A DNA stretch of 35,783 nt from Mobilitalea sp. (GCA_029974875.1 JARKQP010000370.1:1-35783); one strand, 5' to 3'. Counted from the stretch's first letter, positions 16,715 to 24,680 are shown. The notes: a model not told the origin generated them from the sequence alone. Made by a program: numbers and translations.

Positions 16715-17056
16715 TTATTCTGTTTTCCCGTTCAACGGCATTGGTGAGCTCGTCATAACAAATTTGCCGACCGGCATAGTAAAACAGATACTGTTGGCAG
16801 GAGTACCCGGACCGGTCTGCCTTCTTAGGGATTGAATGACCTTGTCACTCATATCCTCATCAATCACACTTAAAATAATTTCTTTCTCCGTATCAATGGT
16901 AATTCCCCAAATTGATTTATGCACGGCTCCGGCTCCGCGGGCATTCATGATCGTTGCGCCGCCCACCCCTTCTTCACGTAAGATTTCCGCAATTTCATCG
17001 GCAAATCCGATATTGGCAATAATATATAATGCCTTCTTATGACTCAATTCAGCCAC
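16715..17056 (-). CDS. P-II-like signalling protein, partner of DUF1538 membrane protein
   Basis: Small GlnB-fold protein of 113 residues. The pattern ADEIAEILREEGVGGATIMNARGAG matches the first beta-alpha-beta unit of P-II proteins, ending in a shortened T-loop; EKEIILSVIDEDMSDKVIQSL forms the second unit, and PANSICFTMPVGKFV the closing strands. No uridylylation Tyr is seen in the T-loop. Start: a TTG at 17071 overlaps the GGAGG site itself, so GTG at 17056, eight bases after it, is the better start (MAELSHKK). It is the last gene of a three-gene operon with a second P-II-like gene and DUF1538. It probably senses nucleotides or energy state to gate the transporter, by analogy with other P-II/transporter pairs. 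The ligand is unknown. Confidence 0.75.
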   Translation of the reverse strand: MAELSHKKALYIIANIGFADEIAEILREEGVGGATIMNARGAGAVHKSIWGITIDTEKEIILSVIDEDMSDKVIQSLRRQTGPGTPANSICFTMPVGKFVMTSSPMPLNGKTE

Positions 17057-17074
17057 TTCAAAATCCTCCAAAAA

Positions 17075-17392
17075 TTAAAACGAAATATTTTCAATAGGTA
17101 TGGTAAATGCAATGCCCGTGTTTGGTTTGTCAAAATGAAATTTATTGACCAGCATATCCATCACAGCATCAGTCTTCATACAGGGCAGCAGGCAGGTAAT
17201 CATAACTTTATTTTCTTCCGGTACCAGCCCAAGCATGTCATGCAGATAATCTGATTTGATAGAACCTTTGCCATATATAATGGTTATCAGCCGTCCACCC
17301 TGCTCCGATAAGGAATCGGTAAGGGCATCTCTTAGTTTTCTTCCGGCTATTATAGTCAAAAATTCCAGACAAAATGGAATGTCATATGTCAC
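17075..17392 (-). CDS. Second P-II-like protein of the DUF1538 operon
   Basis: Protein of 105 residues, again with a P-II-like fold: LRDALTDSLSEQGGRLITIIYGKG (first unit), ENKVMITCLLPCMKTDAVMDMLV (second unit), PNTGIAFTIPIENI (closing strands). It differs from its downstream neighbour in lacking the ARGAG loop, having YGKGSI instead, so the pair may form a heteromer or read different ligands. The start is GTG 17392, nine bases after GGAGG, and it overlaps the DUF1538 stop by 11 bases, which implies translational coupling. No closer functional assignment is possible. Confidence 0.7.
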   Translation of the reverse strand: MTYDIPFCLEFLTIIAGRKLRDALTDSLSEQGGRLITIIYGKGSIKSDYLHDMLGLVPEENKVMITCLLPCMKTDAVMDMLVNKFHFDKPNTGIAFTIPIENISF

Positions 17393-19304
17393 TGTTCCTA
17401 TCCTCCGTGGATAAAATCCCGTCTGTTGTTATTTCGTCGGGATAGTTATTGCTTTCTTGAAGATTGTTACCACTTTCTTCAATACGGCTATTACTTTCTT
17501 CAATAGAACTGTTAGCTTCTTTAAATTGATTATCAGCTTCTTCAGAAGGGATATTGATATCTTCAAAAGAGCTATTAGCTTCTTCAGAAGAGCTATCGAT
17601 CTCCTCAAAATGGTTATTAACCTCTTCAAGGTGGTTATTAGCTTCTTCAAAATTATTATCGGCTTTTTCAAAATAATTATTAGTTACTTCAAAAAAGTTA
17701 CCGGTTGCTTCAAAATGATTATTAGCGGCATTGGCTACAGCAACCTGTGGGGCTTGTAAAAGGATAGCCTCCAATTCGTGAAGCTCAGCAAGTTCACCTT
17801 CTAAAATGAGCTTCTGCGATTTCTTCAGCCTGATATCGTAAATGATACCCAGGGCCTGCACTGCGATTAAAGGTGTCACAGAAATAAATGCAATAATTCC
17901 AAACCCGTTTGTTAAAACCGATTGGGCTCCCTCTCCGGCTAAATCAGCTACAGCCTGTGCAGCTCCTAGGGTAAGGGGAGTTAAGAATGCTGATGTCAAC
18001 GCACCACCTGTGACCCCGCCGGAATCAAATGCCAACCCTACAAAAAGGTTTGAAGTAAATTTCATCATGATGAGGGCTATGGCATAAAGCGGAACCAAAA
18101 ACCAAAGGATGTTTATCTGGGTCAGAATTTTAACCATTGAAAACAGTGAGGCAAAACCAATGCCGATAGCAAGCGTGGAGCGGATTGCTATTTTTTTGAT
18201 ATGTCCATTAGTGATTTCTTCAAGCTGTTCGCCTAGTACAGTAACAGCCGGCTCGGACAACGTAATTGCAACTCCCAGCACAAAGCCGACTAGAAGCAGC
18301 AGCCATTTAAACCAGCCCGGACGGGAAGGGGCTAAAAACACTTCACCGATATATTTGCCTGCAAACGCAAAGCCGAAATCAATTCCTGATAGGAAGATAA
18401 GAAGGCCTACGTATGTAGAAATAGAACCGAGCAATATTTGGATAAGCTCCTTTTTCGGAAGCTTTATAAGCAGAAACTGGAACGGTAAGTATACAAGCAC
18501 AATCGGAAAAAGTGCAAGGGCAACACCAAAAAGGTTTGATTGGACAATCGCTCCTAAGCTTTCTGCTGCACCCGGATCATATACACCAGCTGGAGGAAGC
18601 ACTCCTCCGTTTACCGCTTTTAAGATAATGCCATAAAAGAACAATGCCAAAATAGGCCCTACAGAGGCAAGCCCAATAATTCCGAAGGTGTCTTCGTTGG
18701 CTTTATGCTTTGACATAGTGCCGGAAACGCCCAGACCGAGTGCCAGTATAAAGGGGACAGAAATATCACCTGTAGTCGCACCACTGCCATCAAAGGCCAA
18801 TGCGATAAACTGCTCGGGGACAAAAAAGATAGTAATAAAAATTGCAATGTATAGTATAGCAAATACAATTTTAATATTCAAGTCCTTCATGATTCTGAAC
18901 AACGAAAAACCGACCAGCACACCGATTCCCGTACCCATGATCCAAATGAATACTGTCTCATTAATAATAGGCATGATCATATAGGTCTGTCTGGCTAATA
19001 CTGCCAAAGCCGGTTCGGCAACCGTAGCAAGAAGACCGAATAAAAAGCCAAAGAAAATAATGAATATGGCTTTCTTCAGTTTTACCAGTGAACTTCCAAC
19101 CAGCTTACCAATTGGCAGGATGCTGATGGTCAAGCCGTCCAGGAACAGCGCCTGCCCTAGAACAACACTCGCGTAACCAACTATTAACTTTAAATAATCG
19201 AATGCATTGTCCATGGGAGCCACGAAAACGCAGACAATAATTATGACTGCCGCCAAGGGCAGTGATGATAGAAAAACCTCTTTTAATGTATTAAAGAATC
19301 TCAT
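17382..19304 (-). CDS. DUF1538-family membrane protein (putative transporter) with heptapeptide tail
   Basis: Polytopic membrane protein of 640 residues. It is an internal duplication: half one has ATVAEPALAVL (94-103) and LAFDGSGATTG (169-179), half two has ITLSEPAVTVL (347-357) and LAFDSGGVTGG (424-434). The repeated EPA and AFD-GG-T-G motifs sit next to membrane helices, as in pseudo-symmetric transporters. Residues 528-625 form 14 heptapeptide repeats in a soluble acidic tail. Upstream of the ATG there is no ribosome site, but a -10-like TATACT ends only nine bases before it, suggesting a near-leaderless message. It is the first gene of an operon with two P-II-like genes. Known: this family is uncharacterised. 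Inferred: an ion or small-molecule transporter gated by P-II-like proteins. Confidence 0.82.
   Translation of the reverse strand: MRFFNTLKEVFLSSLPLAAVIIIVCVFVAPMDNAFDYLKLIVGYASVVLGQALFLDGLTISILPIGKLVGSSLVKLKKAIFIIFFGFLFGLLATVAEPALAVLARQTYMIMPIINETVFIWIMGTGIGVLVGFSLFRIMKDLNIKIVFAILYIAIFITIFFVPEQFIALAFDGSGATTGDISVPFILALGLGVSGTMSKHKANEDTFGIIGLASVGPILALFFYGIILKAVNGGVLPPAGVYDPGAAESLGAIVQSNLFGVALALFPIVLVYLPFQFLLIKLPKKELIQILLGSISTYVGLLIFLSGIDFGFAFAGKYIGEVFLAPSRPGWFKWLLLLVGFVLGVAITLSEPAVTVLGEQLEEITNGHIKKIAIRSTLAIGIGFASLFSMVKILTQINILWFLVPLYAIALIMMKFTSNLFVGLAFDSGGVTGGALTSAFLTPLTLGAAQAVADLAGEGAQSVLTNGFGIIAFISVTPLIAVQALGIIYDIRLKKSQKLILEGELAELHELEAILLQAPQVAVANAANNHFEATGNFFEVTNNYFEKADNNFEEANNHLEEVNNHFEEIDSSSEEANSSFEDINIPSEEADNQFKEANSSIEESNSRIEESGNNLQESNNYPDEITTDGILSTEDRNSDI
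17430..17723 (-). repeat. 21-bp coding tandem repeat: 14 heptapeptides in the DUF1538 tail
   Basis: Fourteen in-frame units of 21 bp encode variants of N-N-x-F-E-E-A (for example NNYFEKA, DNNFEEA, NNHLEEV, NSSIEES). Hydrophobic or aromatic residue at position 4, acidic at 5-6 and A/V/I/S at 7 suggest an amphipathic, possibly coiled, acidic rod. Units have diverged, so the array is not a very recent expansion. Confidence 0.85.
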
Positions 19305-19313
19305 AATGGCTAA

Positions 19314-19342
19314 AGTATATCAAAGAAAAAAGATAAATGCAA
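19314..19342 (-). promoter_or_regulatory. Putative promoter of the DUF1538/P-II operon
   Basis: On the minus strand: TTGCAT (19337-19342), 17-base spacer, TATACT (19314-19319). The start would fall about three bases before the ATG at 19304, matching the missing ribosome site. The -35 is weak (3 of 6). Confidence 0.4.
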
Positions 19343-19465
19343 CCATTTTTGGATATATTATTAAGATTTTAGAAAATTTTTAGATTTTATAATAAATAGA
19401 TACATTTAAGGATTTGTTGGCAAAAAATTTAGATTTAACATAGTAAAAAATAAAATTTGGACAAT

Positions 19466-19561
19466 AAAAAGTCCTTAAGCATGGCTATTATGGCCGGTGC
19501 TTAAGGACTGGCTATAGGCAGTCCTTAGGGACTGAAATAAAAGGAGTGGGTATGGCTCCTT
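19466..19561 (-). terminator. Tandem terminators after the KDG kinase gene
   Basis: Read on the minus strand, a first small hairpin (AAGGAG/CTCCTT, 19541-19561) is followed by TTTTATTT. Next comes CAGTCC/GGACTG (19519-19534). Last is a strong 12-bp stem AGTCCTTAAGCA (19470-19481 with 19498-19509) followed by TTTTTATTG. AGTCCTTA-type sequence recurs in two of the three hairpins. Confidence 0.8.
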
Positions 19562-19596
19562 CTACCTACCAAATGGGTTGATCCAGGGCTTTATTT

Positions 19597-20622
19597 TCAC
19601 CTCTGGACGCGGCCGGAGGCATCTCCCCCGGCAAGCTTTAATACTTCGTCAACGGAAGCATGGTTAAAGTCGCCTTCAATGCTATGCTTTAAGCAGCTGG
19701 CAGCTACGGCGAACTCGATAGCCTCCTGGGGGGCAAAATCATTTAAAGAAGCGTAGATTAGCCCGGCACCGAAGGAATCCCCACCGCCGACACGGTCAAC
19801 AATATGCATGAGATATTTTTTACTGAAATAATGGTTTTTTCCGTCATAGAGCATGGCTGCCCAGTAATTATCATTAGCTGAAACCGATTCACGCAGGGTA
19901 ATGGCAACCTTTTTGAAGCCGAACCGTTCAGTCAGCTGGCAGGCCACATCCTTATAGCCCTCATGGTTCACTTTCCCACTGGTAACATCAGTGTCGGCTG
20001 CTTTTATGCCAAATACATCATGGGCATCCTCTTCGTTGGCAATGCAGACGTCAACATATTGGCAAAGCCCGCTCATTACCTGGTTTGCTTTTGCCTTTGA
20101 CCATAGCTTATTCCTATAGTTTAAATCGCAGCTTACCGTGATTCCCTTTTCCTTTGCATATTTACATGCATCCAGGCAAATTGCCGCAATATTGTCACCG
20201 AGGGCGGGGGTTATTCCGGTGAAATGGAACCAGTCTGCCTGCGCAAATATTTTCTCCCAATTAAAATCATCACGGGTAGCTGTCTGGATGGAGGAGCCGG
20301 CGCGGTCGTAAATGACCTTGGAGGGTCTTTGGCTGGCGCCCTTTTCTAGAAAATAGATACCTACACGGTCACCGCCACGGGTGATCAGTGTTGTATCAAC
20401 ACCGTATTTCCGCAGGGAGTTGACTCCTGCCTGCCCGATCTCGTTTGTGGGGAGCTTTGTTACAAAGCTGGCATCCATCCCGAAATTGGCCAGGGAAACA
20501 GCCACATTTGCTTCGCCTCCTCCATAGGTTGCATTATATTGCTCTGCCTGTACAAACCGGCTGTAGCCCTCCGGGGCGAGCCGTAACATGATTTCTCCAA
20601 AGGTGATAACTCTTTTAGACAT
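19597..20622 (-). CDS. kdgK: 2-keto-3-deoxygluconate (KDG) kinase, PfkB family
   Basis: Cytoplasmic sugar kinase of 341 residues: KDG + ATP to KDPG + ADP, the step before KDPG aldolase. The ribokinase-fold signature is ATYGGGEANVAVSLANFG near 31-48, and the catalytic site is DRVGGGDSFGAG with base Asp282. CDLNYRNKLW near 165-174 is characteristic of KDG kinases within PfkB. The start at 20622 has AAGGAGG just upstream. It follows the KDPG aldolase gene by 93 bases in one operon divergent from an IclR regulator. Other PfkB sugars are possible but the aldolase neighbour makes KDG by far the likeliest. Confidence 0.92.
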   Translation of the reverse strand: MSKRVITFGEIMLRLAPEGYSRFVQAEQYNATYGGGEANVAVSLANFGMDASFVTKLPTNEIGQAGVNSLRKYGVDTTLITRGGDRVGIYFLEKGASQRPSKVIYDRAGSSIQTATRDDFNWEKIFAQADWFHFTGITPALGDNIAAICLDACKYAKEKGITVSCDLNYRNKLWSKAKANQVMSGLCQYVDVCIANEEDAHDVFGIKAADTDVTSGKVNHEGYKDVACQLTERFGFKKVAITLRESVSANDNYWAAMLYDGKNHYFSKKYLMHIVDRVGGGDSFGAGLIYASLNDFAPQEAIEFAVAASCLKHSIEGDFNHASVDEVLKLAGGDASGRVQR

Positions 20623-20715
20623 AAAAGCCTCCTTATTATTTGTTTGTTAGGTGATTTCTTGCTGGTTGTTTGTTAAGCTGATTTTTGACTTGAATCCAAT
20701 TTCTTTATTTTTCTC

Positions 20716-21678
20716 TTATTTTTGTACCAGATGTAATGCGAAACCGCCATAGTTGCCATTTAAATAGACGGCCTTCAATTGCTGTGCGCTGTCATATTTG
20801 GCCGTTGACATATCAACCTGATAGCCCCGCATTTCTAAATGATAGATAGCCCGTTCTATGTAATTGGTGGCAATGGCAATATGCCCATTGGTGCCGAGAT
20901 AGGGGAACTTCATAATTTCAAAGCCCGTTCCTGCGAAGATGGAGGAGGTCTTTGGATCCTTCTTAAAATCAAAGATTTGTTCAAAGGTACCAGCCAGTGC
21001 GTCAGCCTCGGATTCACTTTCCATATTGATTCCCACATGCGCCAGCTTAAAGCCAAGCATGGAAGAAATGGCCTGTTTCGTCAGGGCAGTGATTTCAGCA
21101 AAATTTTTGCTTCTTATTAAATCATTGCTGACCATCCAGCTTCCGCCACAGGCTATTATTTTACGGAAATCCAGGTAGGTATTTAGGTTGGCCGGGCCAA
21201 TTCCGCCGGTGGGCATGAACTTCATATTAGTATAGGGTGCAGCCATGGCTTTGATCATGTTCAGGCCGCCGCTTGCTTCCGCGGGAAAGAACTTCACTAC
21301 CTCAAGCCCATGTTCTATGGCCTGTTCGATGTCGCTGGGGTTGGTACAGCCGGGCAGGATGGTAATGTTTCTGTCAACACAATATTTTACGATTTTAGGA
21401 TTTAAGCCCGGACTTACAATAAATTGGGCTCCTGCCCCGATGGCGCGGTCCACCTGCTCCGTGGTTAATACGGTGCCGGCGCCGACCAGCATTTCTGGAA
21501 ATTCACTTGCTATAATGCGGATGGAATCCTCAGCGGCGGCAGTCCGGAAGGTAACCTCAGCGCAGGGAAGGCCGCCCGCACAAAGAGCCTTTGCCAGGGG
21601 TGCTGCATCCTCCGAATTGTCTAAGGCTATTACAGGTACAATTCCTATTTTGGAAATTTGTTCTAAGATCTCGTTCAT
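20716..21678 (-). CDS. kdgA: KDPG/KHG aldolase with extra C-terminal VOC-like domain
   Basis: Aldolase splitting KDPG to pyruvate and glyceraldehyde 3-phosphate. Residues 1-207 are a full class I KDPG aldolase: general base Glu41 and phosphate/carboxylate residues in CAEVTFRT, VGAGTVLT (65-72), SPGLNP, and Schiff-base Lys129 in VVKFFPAEA. The family is normally about 205-215 residues; this protein has 320. The added part (208-320: LAHVGINMESESEADALAGTFE to GGFALHLVQK) looks like a glyoxalase/VOC-type beta-alpha-beta module, with LAHVGI at its start and HLVQK at its end. Metal-binding is uncertain. The ribosome site is weak (AGGGT). It is the first gene of the kdg operon. An N-terminal 4-hydroxy-2-oxoglutarate aldolase activity is a usual side function. 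Confidence 0.9.
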   Translation of the reverse strand: MNEILEQISKIGIVPVIALDNSEDAAPLAKALCAGGLPCAEVTFRTAAAEDSIRIIASEFPEMLVGAGTVLTTEQVDRAIGAGAQFIVSPGLNPKIVKYCVDRNITILPGCTNPSDIEQAIEHGLEVVKFFPAEASGGLNMIKAMAAPYTNMKFMPTGGIGPANLNTYLDFRKIIACGGSWMVSNDLIRSKNFAEITALTKQAISSMLGFKLAHVGINMESESEADALAGTFEQIFDFKKDPKTSSIFAGTGFEIMKFPYLGTNGHIAIATNYIERAIYHLEMRGYQVDMSTAKYDSAQQLKAVYLNGNYGGFALHLVQK

Positions 21679-21821
21679 GATTTTACCCTATGATTTGCTC
21701 ATTGCCTGGAATCATATTTTCCTTTCATTAATTAATGGTGGATAATTGAGAAACTGCATAGTTGGTGAAGTTTTTTATACAATTAATGCGATTTCCTTGC
21801 TTCGTGCTGCAAAATGCTTTT

Positions 21822-21847
21822 GTTTCATATTGTGAAACTTGGTTTCG
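21822..21847. promoter_or_regulatory. KdgR/IclR-like operator
   Basis: TGAAAC-TTG-GTTTCG (21833-21847) is an 11/12 match to a TGAAAC-N3-GTTTCA palindrome, the core known for KdgR of the IclR family in other bacteria. It overlaps a second perfect palindrome GTTTCA-N5-TGAAAC (21822-21838). It lies just downstream of the predicted kdgA start, so a bound repressor would block it. Confidence 0.55.
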
Positions 21848-21862
21848 TAATTTTGTAATTAG

Positions 21863-21891
21863 AGTATAAATTTGATACTTCGATTTGTCAA
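21863..21891 (-). promoter_or_regulatory. Sigma-A promoter of the kdgA-kdgK operon
   Basis: Minus strand: TTGACA (21886-21891), 17-base spacer, TATACT (21863-21868). Start near 21856, giving a leader of about 180 bases before kdgA. The remaining divergent DNA (21892-22160) is AT-rich with no further clear signal; no strong promoter for the IclR gene could be fixed. Confidence 0.75.
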
Positions 21892-22160
21892 GAGCTTATT
21901 GCTTCATTTTTTGAAGGATTGGCTTATTTGTCTGATCTGATTGTAATTTGTTTCTGATTGTAGCTTGTTCTGTTATGTGTAATTTCTCTATCATACTGTA
22001 ATTCTTTCTGCCATGTTGTATTTTTTTCCTACAACTGTTAATATTAGATTGTTTGGTAACATGAGATTGGGCAATAGAAATTGAGTAACATAGGTTTTGA
22101 TAGCCCGGGAATGAATAATGTAAGATTAGTAATAGTAAGATTAAGAAGGTGAATGATAAA

Positions 22161-22949
22161 ATGACGGACAAAAATGAAAAGGATGTAAAAAACCCGGTCC
22201 AAGCGGCAGAGAGGATTTTTGGGGTATTGGAAACCTTGGCGGTAACAGGACCCATAGGGCTTGTAGAATTAAGCACCCGGCTGGGACTGCACAAAAGCAC
22301 AGTACATAGGCTGTTGCTATCGTTAATTTGTATGGGATATGTGAACCAGGATGAAGGGACAGGAAAATATATGCTTTCCTTTAAGATAGTAGAGTTGTCA
22401 GGAAGGGTATTATCAAAGGTGGACATTATTACCACGGTACGCCCCTATATGGAAGAACTGGCCAACAACTGCAGGGAAACGGTGCATTTTGTACAAAGAA
22501 GGGGAACGGAGGTCTTTTACCTGGATAAGGTCGCACCCCTGTATCCCCAGGAAAGTGCCATACGGATGGCATCGCAGGTGGGGCTATCAAGACCGTTGTA
22601 CTGCTCGGCTGTCGGAAAGGCAATCCTGTCGGAAATGACGGACAGTGAGGTAAGGTATCTTTGGGATAATAGCCTGATTGAGAAAAAGACGGCAAAGACA
22701 ATCACGGAATATAAAGAGCTTCAAAAGGAATTGCTTGAAATCAGGGAAAAAGGGTATGCACTGGATAACGAAGAAAATGAAATCGGGGTAAGGTGCATAG
22801 CAGCCTGTATAAAAAACCATAACGGGATACCGGGTAATGCCTTTAGTATATCGGCACCGGCAGTCCGCATGTCCGATGAGCGTATTGCCGTCCTGGCCCA
22901 GGATGTCCTAAAGACCAAAATGGCAATCCAGAGGGCACTGGGACATTAA
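22161..22949 (+). CDS. IclR-family regulator, probable KdgR-type controller of the kdg operon
   Basis: Transcriptional regulator of 262 residues. An N-terminal winged HTH (VQAAERIFGVLETLAVTGPIGL, then LSTRLGLHKSTVHRLLLSL) is followed by the IclR effector domain (VDIITTVRPYMEELANNCRETVHFV, YCSAVGKAILSEM, YALDNEENEIGVRCIAACI), the last segment being the usual effector pocket. An ATG at 22161 with AGAAGG 11 bases upstream is chosen over a GTG at 22149 that overlaps the ribosome site. Divergent from kdgA-kdgK, with a KdgR-like palindrome between them, it most likely represses that operon and is released by KDG or a related keto-sugar. Effector identity is inference. Confidence 0.88.
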   Translation: MTDKNEKDVKNPVQAAERIFGVLETLAVTGPIGLVELSTRLGLHKSTVHRLLLSLICMGYVNQDEGTGKYMLSFKIVELSGRVLSKVDIITTVRPYMEELANNCRETVHFVQRRGTEVFYLDKVAPLYPQESAIRMASQVGLSRPLYCSAVGKAILSEMTDSEVRYLWDNSLIEKKTAKTITEYKELQKELLEIREKGYALDNEENEIGVRCIAACIKNHNGIPGNAFSISAPAVRMSDERIAVLAQDVLKTKMAIQRALGH

Positions 22950-22973
22950 TCCATATGAAATGGAGGGGGATCT

Positions 22974-23585
22974 ATGCAATTACTGATAAATATTATTTTA
23001 AGCTCTGTCGTCCAGTTTCTATTATTTGCAATATTGCCTTTTCTCTGGTGGCTGGCCACTGGAAGAAAAGAAAAATCCTTTTTCCGGTGGGTTGGATATA
23101 AAAAAATCCGTATAAACCATAAAATGAGATTTTGGCTCCTGATCATTGCAATCCAAGCCATTTTTTTGATCGTTTTCCTTGCCATCGTTCCAATGGTAAG
23201 CAGCGGTCAGATGGCAACGTCACAATTCACAGGGCTGGGAATATCCGCGATCCTTCCGGTGATGATTTATGCCTTTTTTCAGACAGCCTTTAATGAAGAG
23301 TTACTTTTTAGGGGATTTTTAGGTAAGCGCCTGATTAATAAATTAGGGTTTGCAATGGGAAATGTAATTCAGGCCGCAGTATTCGGGCTGATGCATGGCC
23401 TGATGTTCTTCCCGTCCGTGGGACTGGTGAAGGCAGCCATTGTTACAGTTTTCACCGGAATTATTGGCTTTGGGATGGGCTATTTAAATGAAAAGGAAGC
23501 CGGTGGCTCGATAGTTCCAAGCTGGCTAATCCATGGTGTTGCCAACACATGCTCATCCGTTGCTGCGTTGTTTAGCCTTATATAA
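22974..23585 (+). CDS. CPBP-family intramembrane metalloprotease (Abi/CAAX protease-like)
   Basis: Membrane protein of 203 residues with several helices. The CPBP motifs are complete: EELLFRGF with Glu108-Glu109 and Arg113, FGLMHGLMF with His141, and SWLIHGVANT with His187 and Asn191. Family members are glutamate-type intramembrane proteases linked to bacteriocin self-immunity, peptide processing or protein scaffolding. GGAGGGGG precedes the ATG. It starts 24 bases after the IclR gene and ends at a terminator, so the two are probably co-transcribed, with no obvious link to sugar metabolism. Substrate unknown. Confidence 0.88.
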   Translation: MQLLINIILSSVVQFLLFAILPFLWWLATGRKEKSFFRWVGYKKIRINHKMRFWLLIIAIQAIFLIVFLAIVPMVSSGQMATSQFTGLGISAILPVMIYAFFQTAFNEELLFRGFLGKRLINKLGFAMGNVIQAAVFGLMHGLMFFPSVGLVKAAIVTVFTGIIGFGMGYLNEKEAGGSIVPSWLIHGVANTCSSVAALFSLI

Positions 23586-23603
23586 TTGTTTAGCTTTATA
23601 AGG

Positions 23604-23649
23604 ATGCGCCCTGAGAATGGCTTTTACGGCCTGATCAGGGCGCATTTTC
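23604..23649 (+). terminator. Intrinsic terminator after the CPBP protease gene
   Basis: ATGCGCCCTGA (23604-23614) pairs exactly with TCAGGGCGCAT (23635-23645), followed by TTTTCT. Confidence 0.85.
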
Positions 23650-23682
23650 TGTATGTATTTTCTGTATGTATTTTCTGTATGT
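23644..23682. repeat. 13-bp tandem repeat, three copies
   Basis: ATTTTCTGTATGT is repeated exactly at 23644, 23657 and 23670, then decays (TTTTGTATGC, ATTTTCTGG). The first unit begins inside the terminator's right arm. The rest of the gap up to 23838 is AT-rich with no gene seen. Confidence 0.85.
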
Positions 23683-23838
23683 TTTTGTATGCATTTTCTG
23701 GCATGAATTTCTATATGCTGTTTTTGGAAGGCTATTTTACAAGGGCATTTTGCTTCGAGTGAATTGAATGTTGTCCCTGAGTTTAGATTTATTTTCTTTA
23801 AGTTTATATTTATTTAATAAAGATGCAGCCAAAGTTAA

Positions 23839-23867
23839 TTGATACCTTTCCCAATTATAGCTATAAT
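23839..23867 (+). promoter_or_regulatory. Sigma-A promoter of the ABC/FtsX pair
   Basis: TTGATA (23839-23844), 17-base spacer, consensus TATAAT (23862-23867). Leader of about 105 bases to 23979, containing a repeated TATA-AGTTAAGA segment (near 23929-23958). Confidence 0.75.
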
Positions 23868-23978
23868 ACAGAGTAGTATTGCCCAAAAGGATATGTGTGG
23901 AAGGACGAAGGACGGAAGCACAATATAATATAGAGTTAAGAATAATATAAAGTTAAGAGAATTTTTGGAGGAAATGGA

Positions 23979-24680
23979 ATGTCGTTCATCACATTTGAAA
24001 ATGTATATAAAGAATACGGTATGGGTGGAAATACCGTACATGCCTTAAATTCGGCGACCTTTTCGGTGGAAAAGGGGGAGCTGGCAGTAATCCTGGGTTC
24101 TTCGGGGGCGGGTAAAACCACGGCGCTGAATATTCTTGGCGGCATGGACACGGCAACGAGGGGAACGGTGCTCTTTGATGGAACGGATATCACACATTGG
24201 ACGGAATCCCAGCTATGCAAGTACCGGCGTAATGACGTGGGCTTTGTGTTTCAATTCTATAACCTGGTGCCCAACCTGACTGCGCTGGAGAATGTGGAGC
24301 TGGCGGCACAGATCTGTCCGGACAGCCTGGATGCGGTTAAAACATTGCAGGACGTGGGGCTTGGTGAACGCATCAATAATTTCCCTGCCCAGCTTTCCGG
24401 CGGAGAACAGCAGAGGGTCGCCATTGCACGGGCATTGGCAAAGAACCCGAAGCTTTTATTATGCGATGAACCGACGGGAGCCCTGGATTATGTAACTGGT
24501 AAGCAGGTGCTGCAGATTCTCCAGGATACCTGTAGGATCCAGGGCATCACGGTGGTCATTATTACCCATAACAGCGCAATAGCACCCATGGCAGACCGGG
24601 TACTGCGCTTTAAGAGCGGCAAGGTGATCGATGTGGCTCTTAACCCGGAACCGGTGAATATTTCGGAGATTGAATGGTAG
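23979..24680 (+). CDS. ABC transporter ATP-binding protein, MacB/LolD-like
   Basis: Cytoplasmic ATPase of 233 residues. Walker [10 protein letters not shown] (40-48), Q-loop Gln92 ([10 protein letters not shown]), signature LSGGEQQ (139-145), Walker [13 protein letters not shown] with catalytic Glu164, and the switch His in VVIITHN. The [19 protein letters not shown] segment is typical of ATPases paired with FtsX-type permeases. GGAGG lies eight or so bases before the ATG. The permease gene follows after 110 bases. Such pairs export peptides or lipoproteins, or act mechanically in resistance; no adjacent two-component system is present here. Confidence 0.93.
   Translation: MSFITFENVYKEYGMGGNTVHALNSATFSVEKGELAVILGSSGAGKTTALNILGGMDTATRGTVLFDGTDITHWTESQLCKYRRNDVGFVFQFYNLVPNLTALENVELAAQICPDSLDAVKTLQDVGLGERINNFPAQLSGGEQQRVAIARALAKNPKLLLCDEPTGALDYVTGKQVLQILQDTCRIQGITVVIITHNSAIAPMADRVLRFKSGKVIDVALNPEPVNISEIEW

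Noticed and set aside
17457..17759. Plus-strand frame of repeated hydrophobic Phe/Ile-rich units
   Set aside because: Reverse reading of the 21-bp repeat coding the DUF1538 tail; no start signals.
23644..23700. CRISPR-like repeat array
   Set aside because: Units are 13 bp and directly adjacent, with no spacers and no cas genes nearby.
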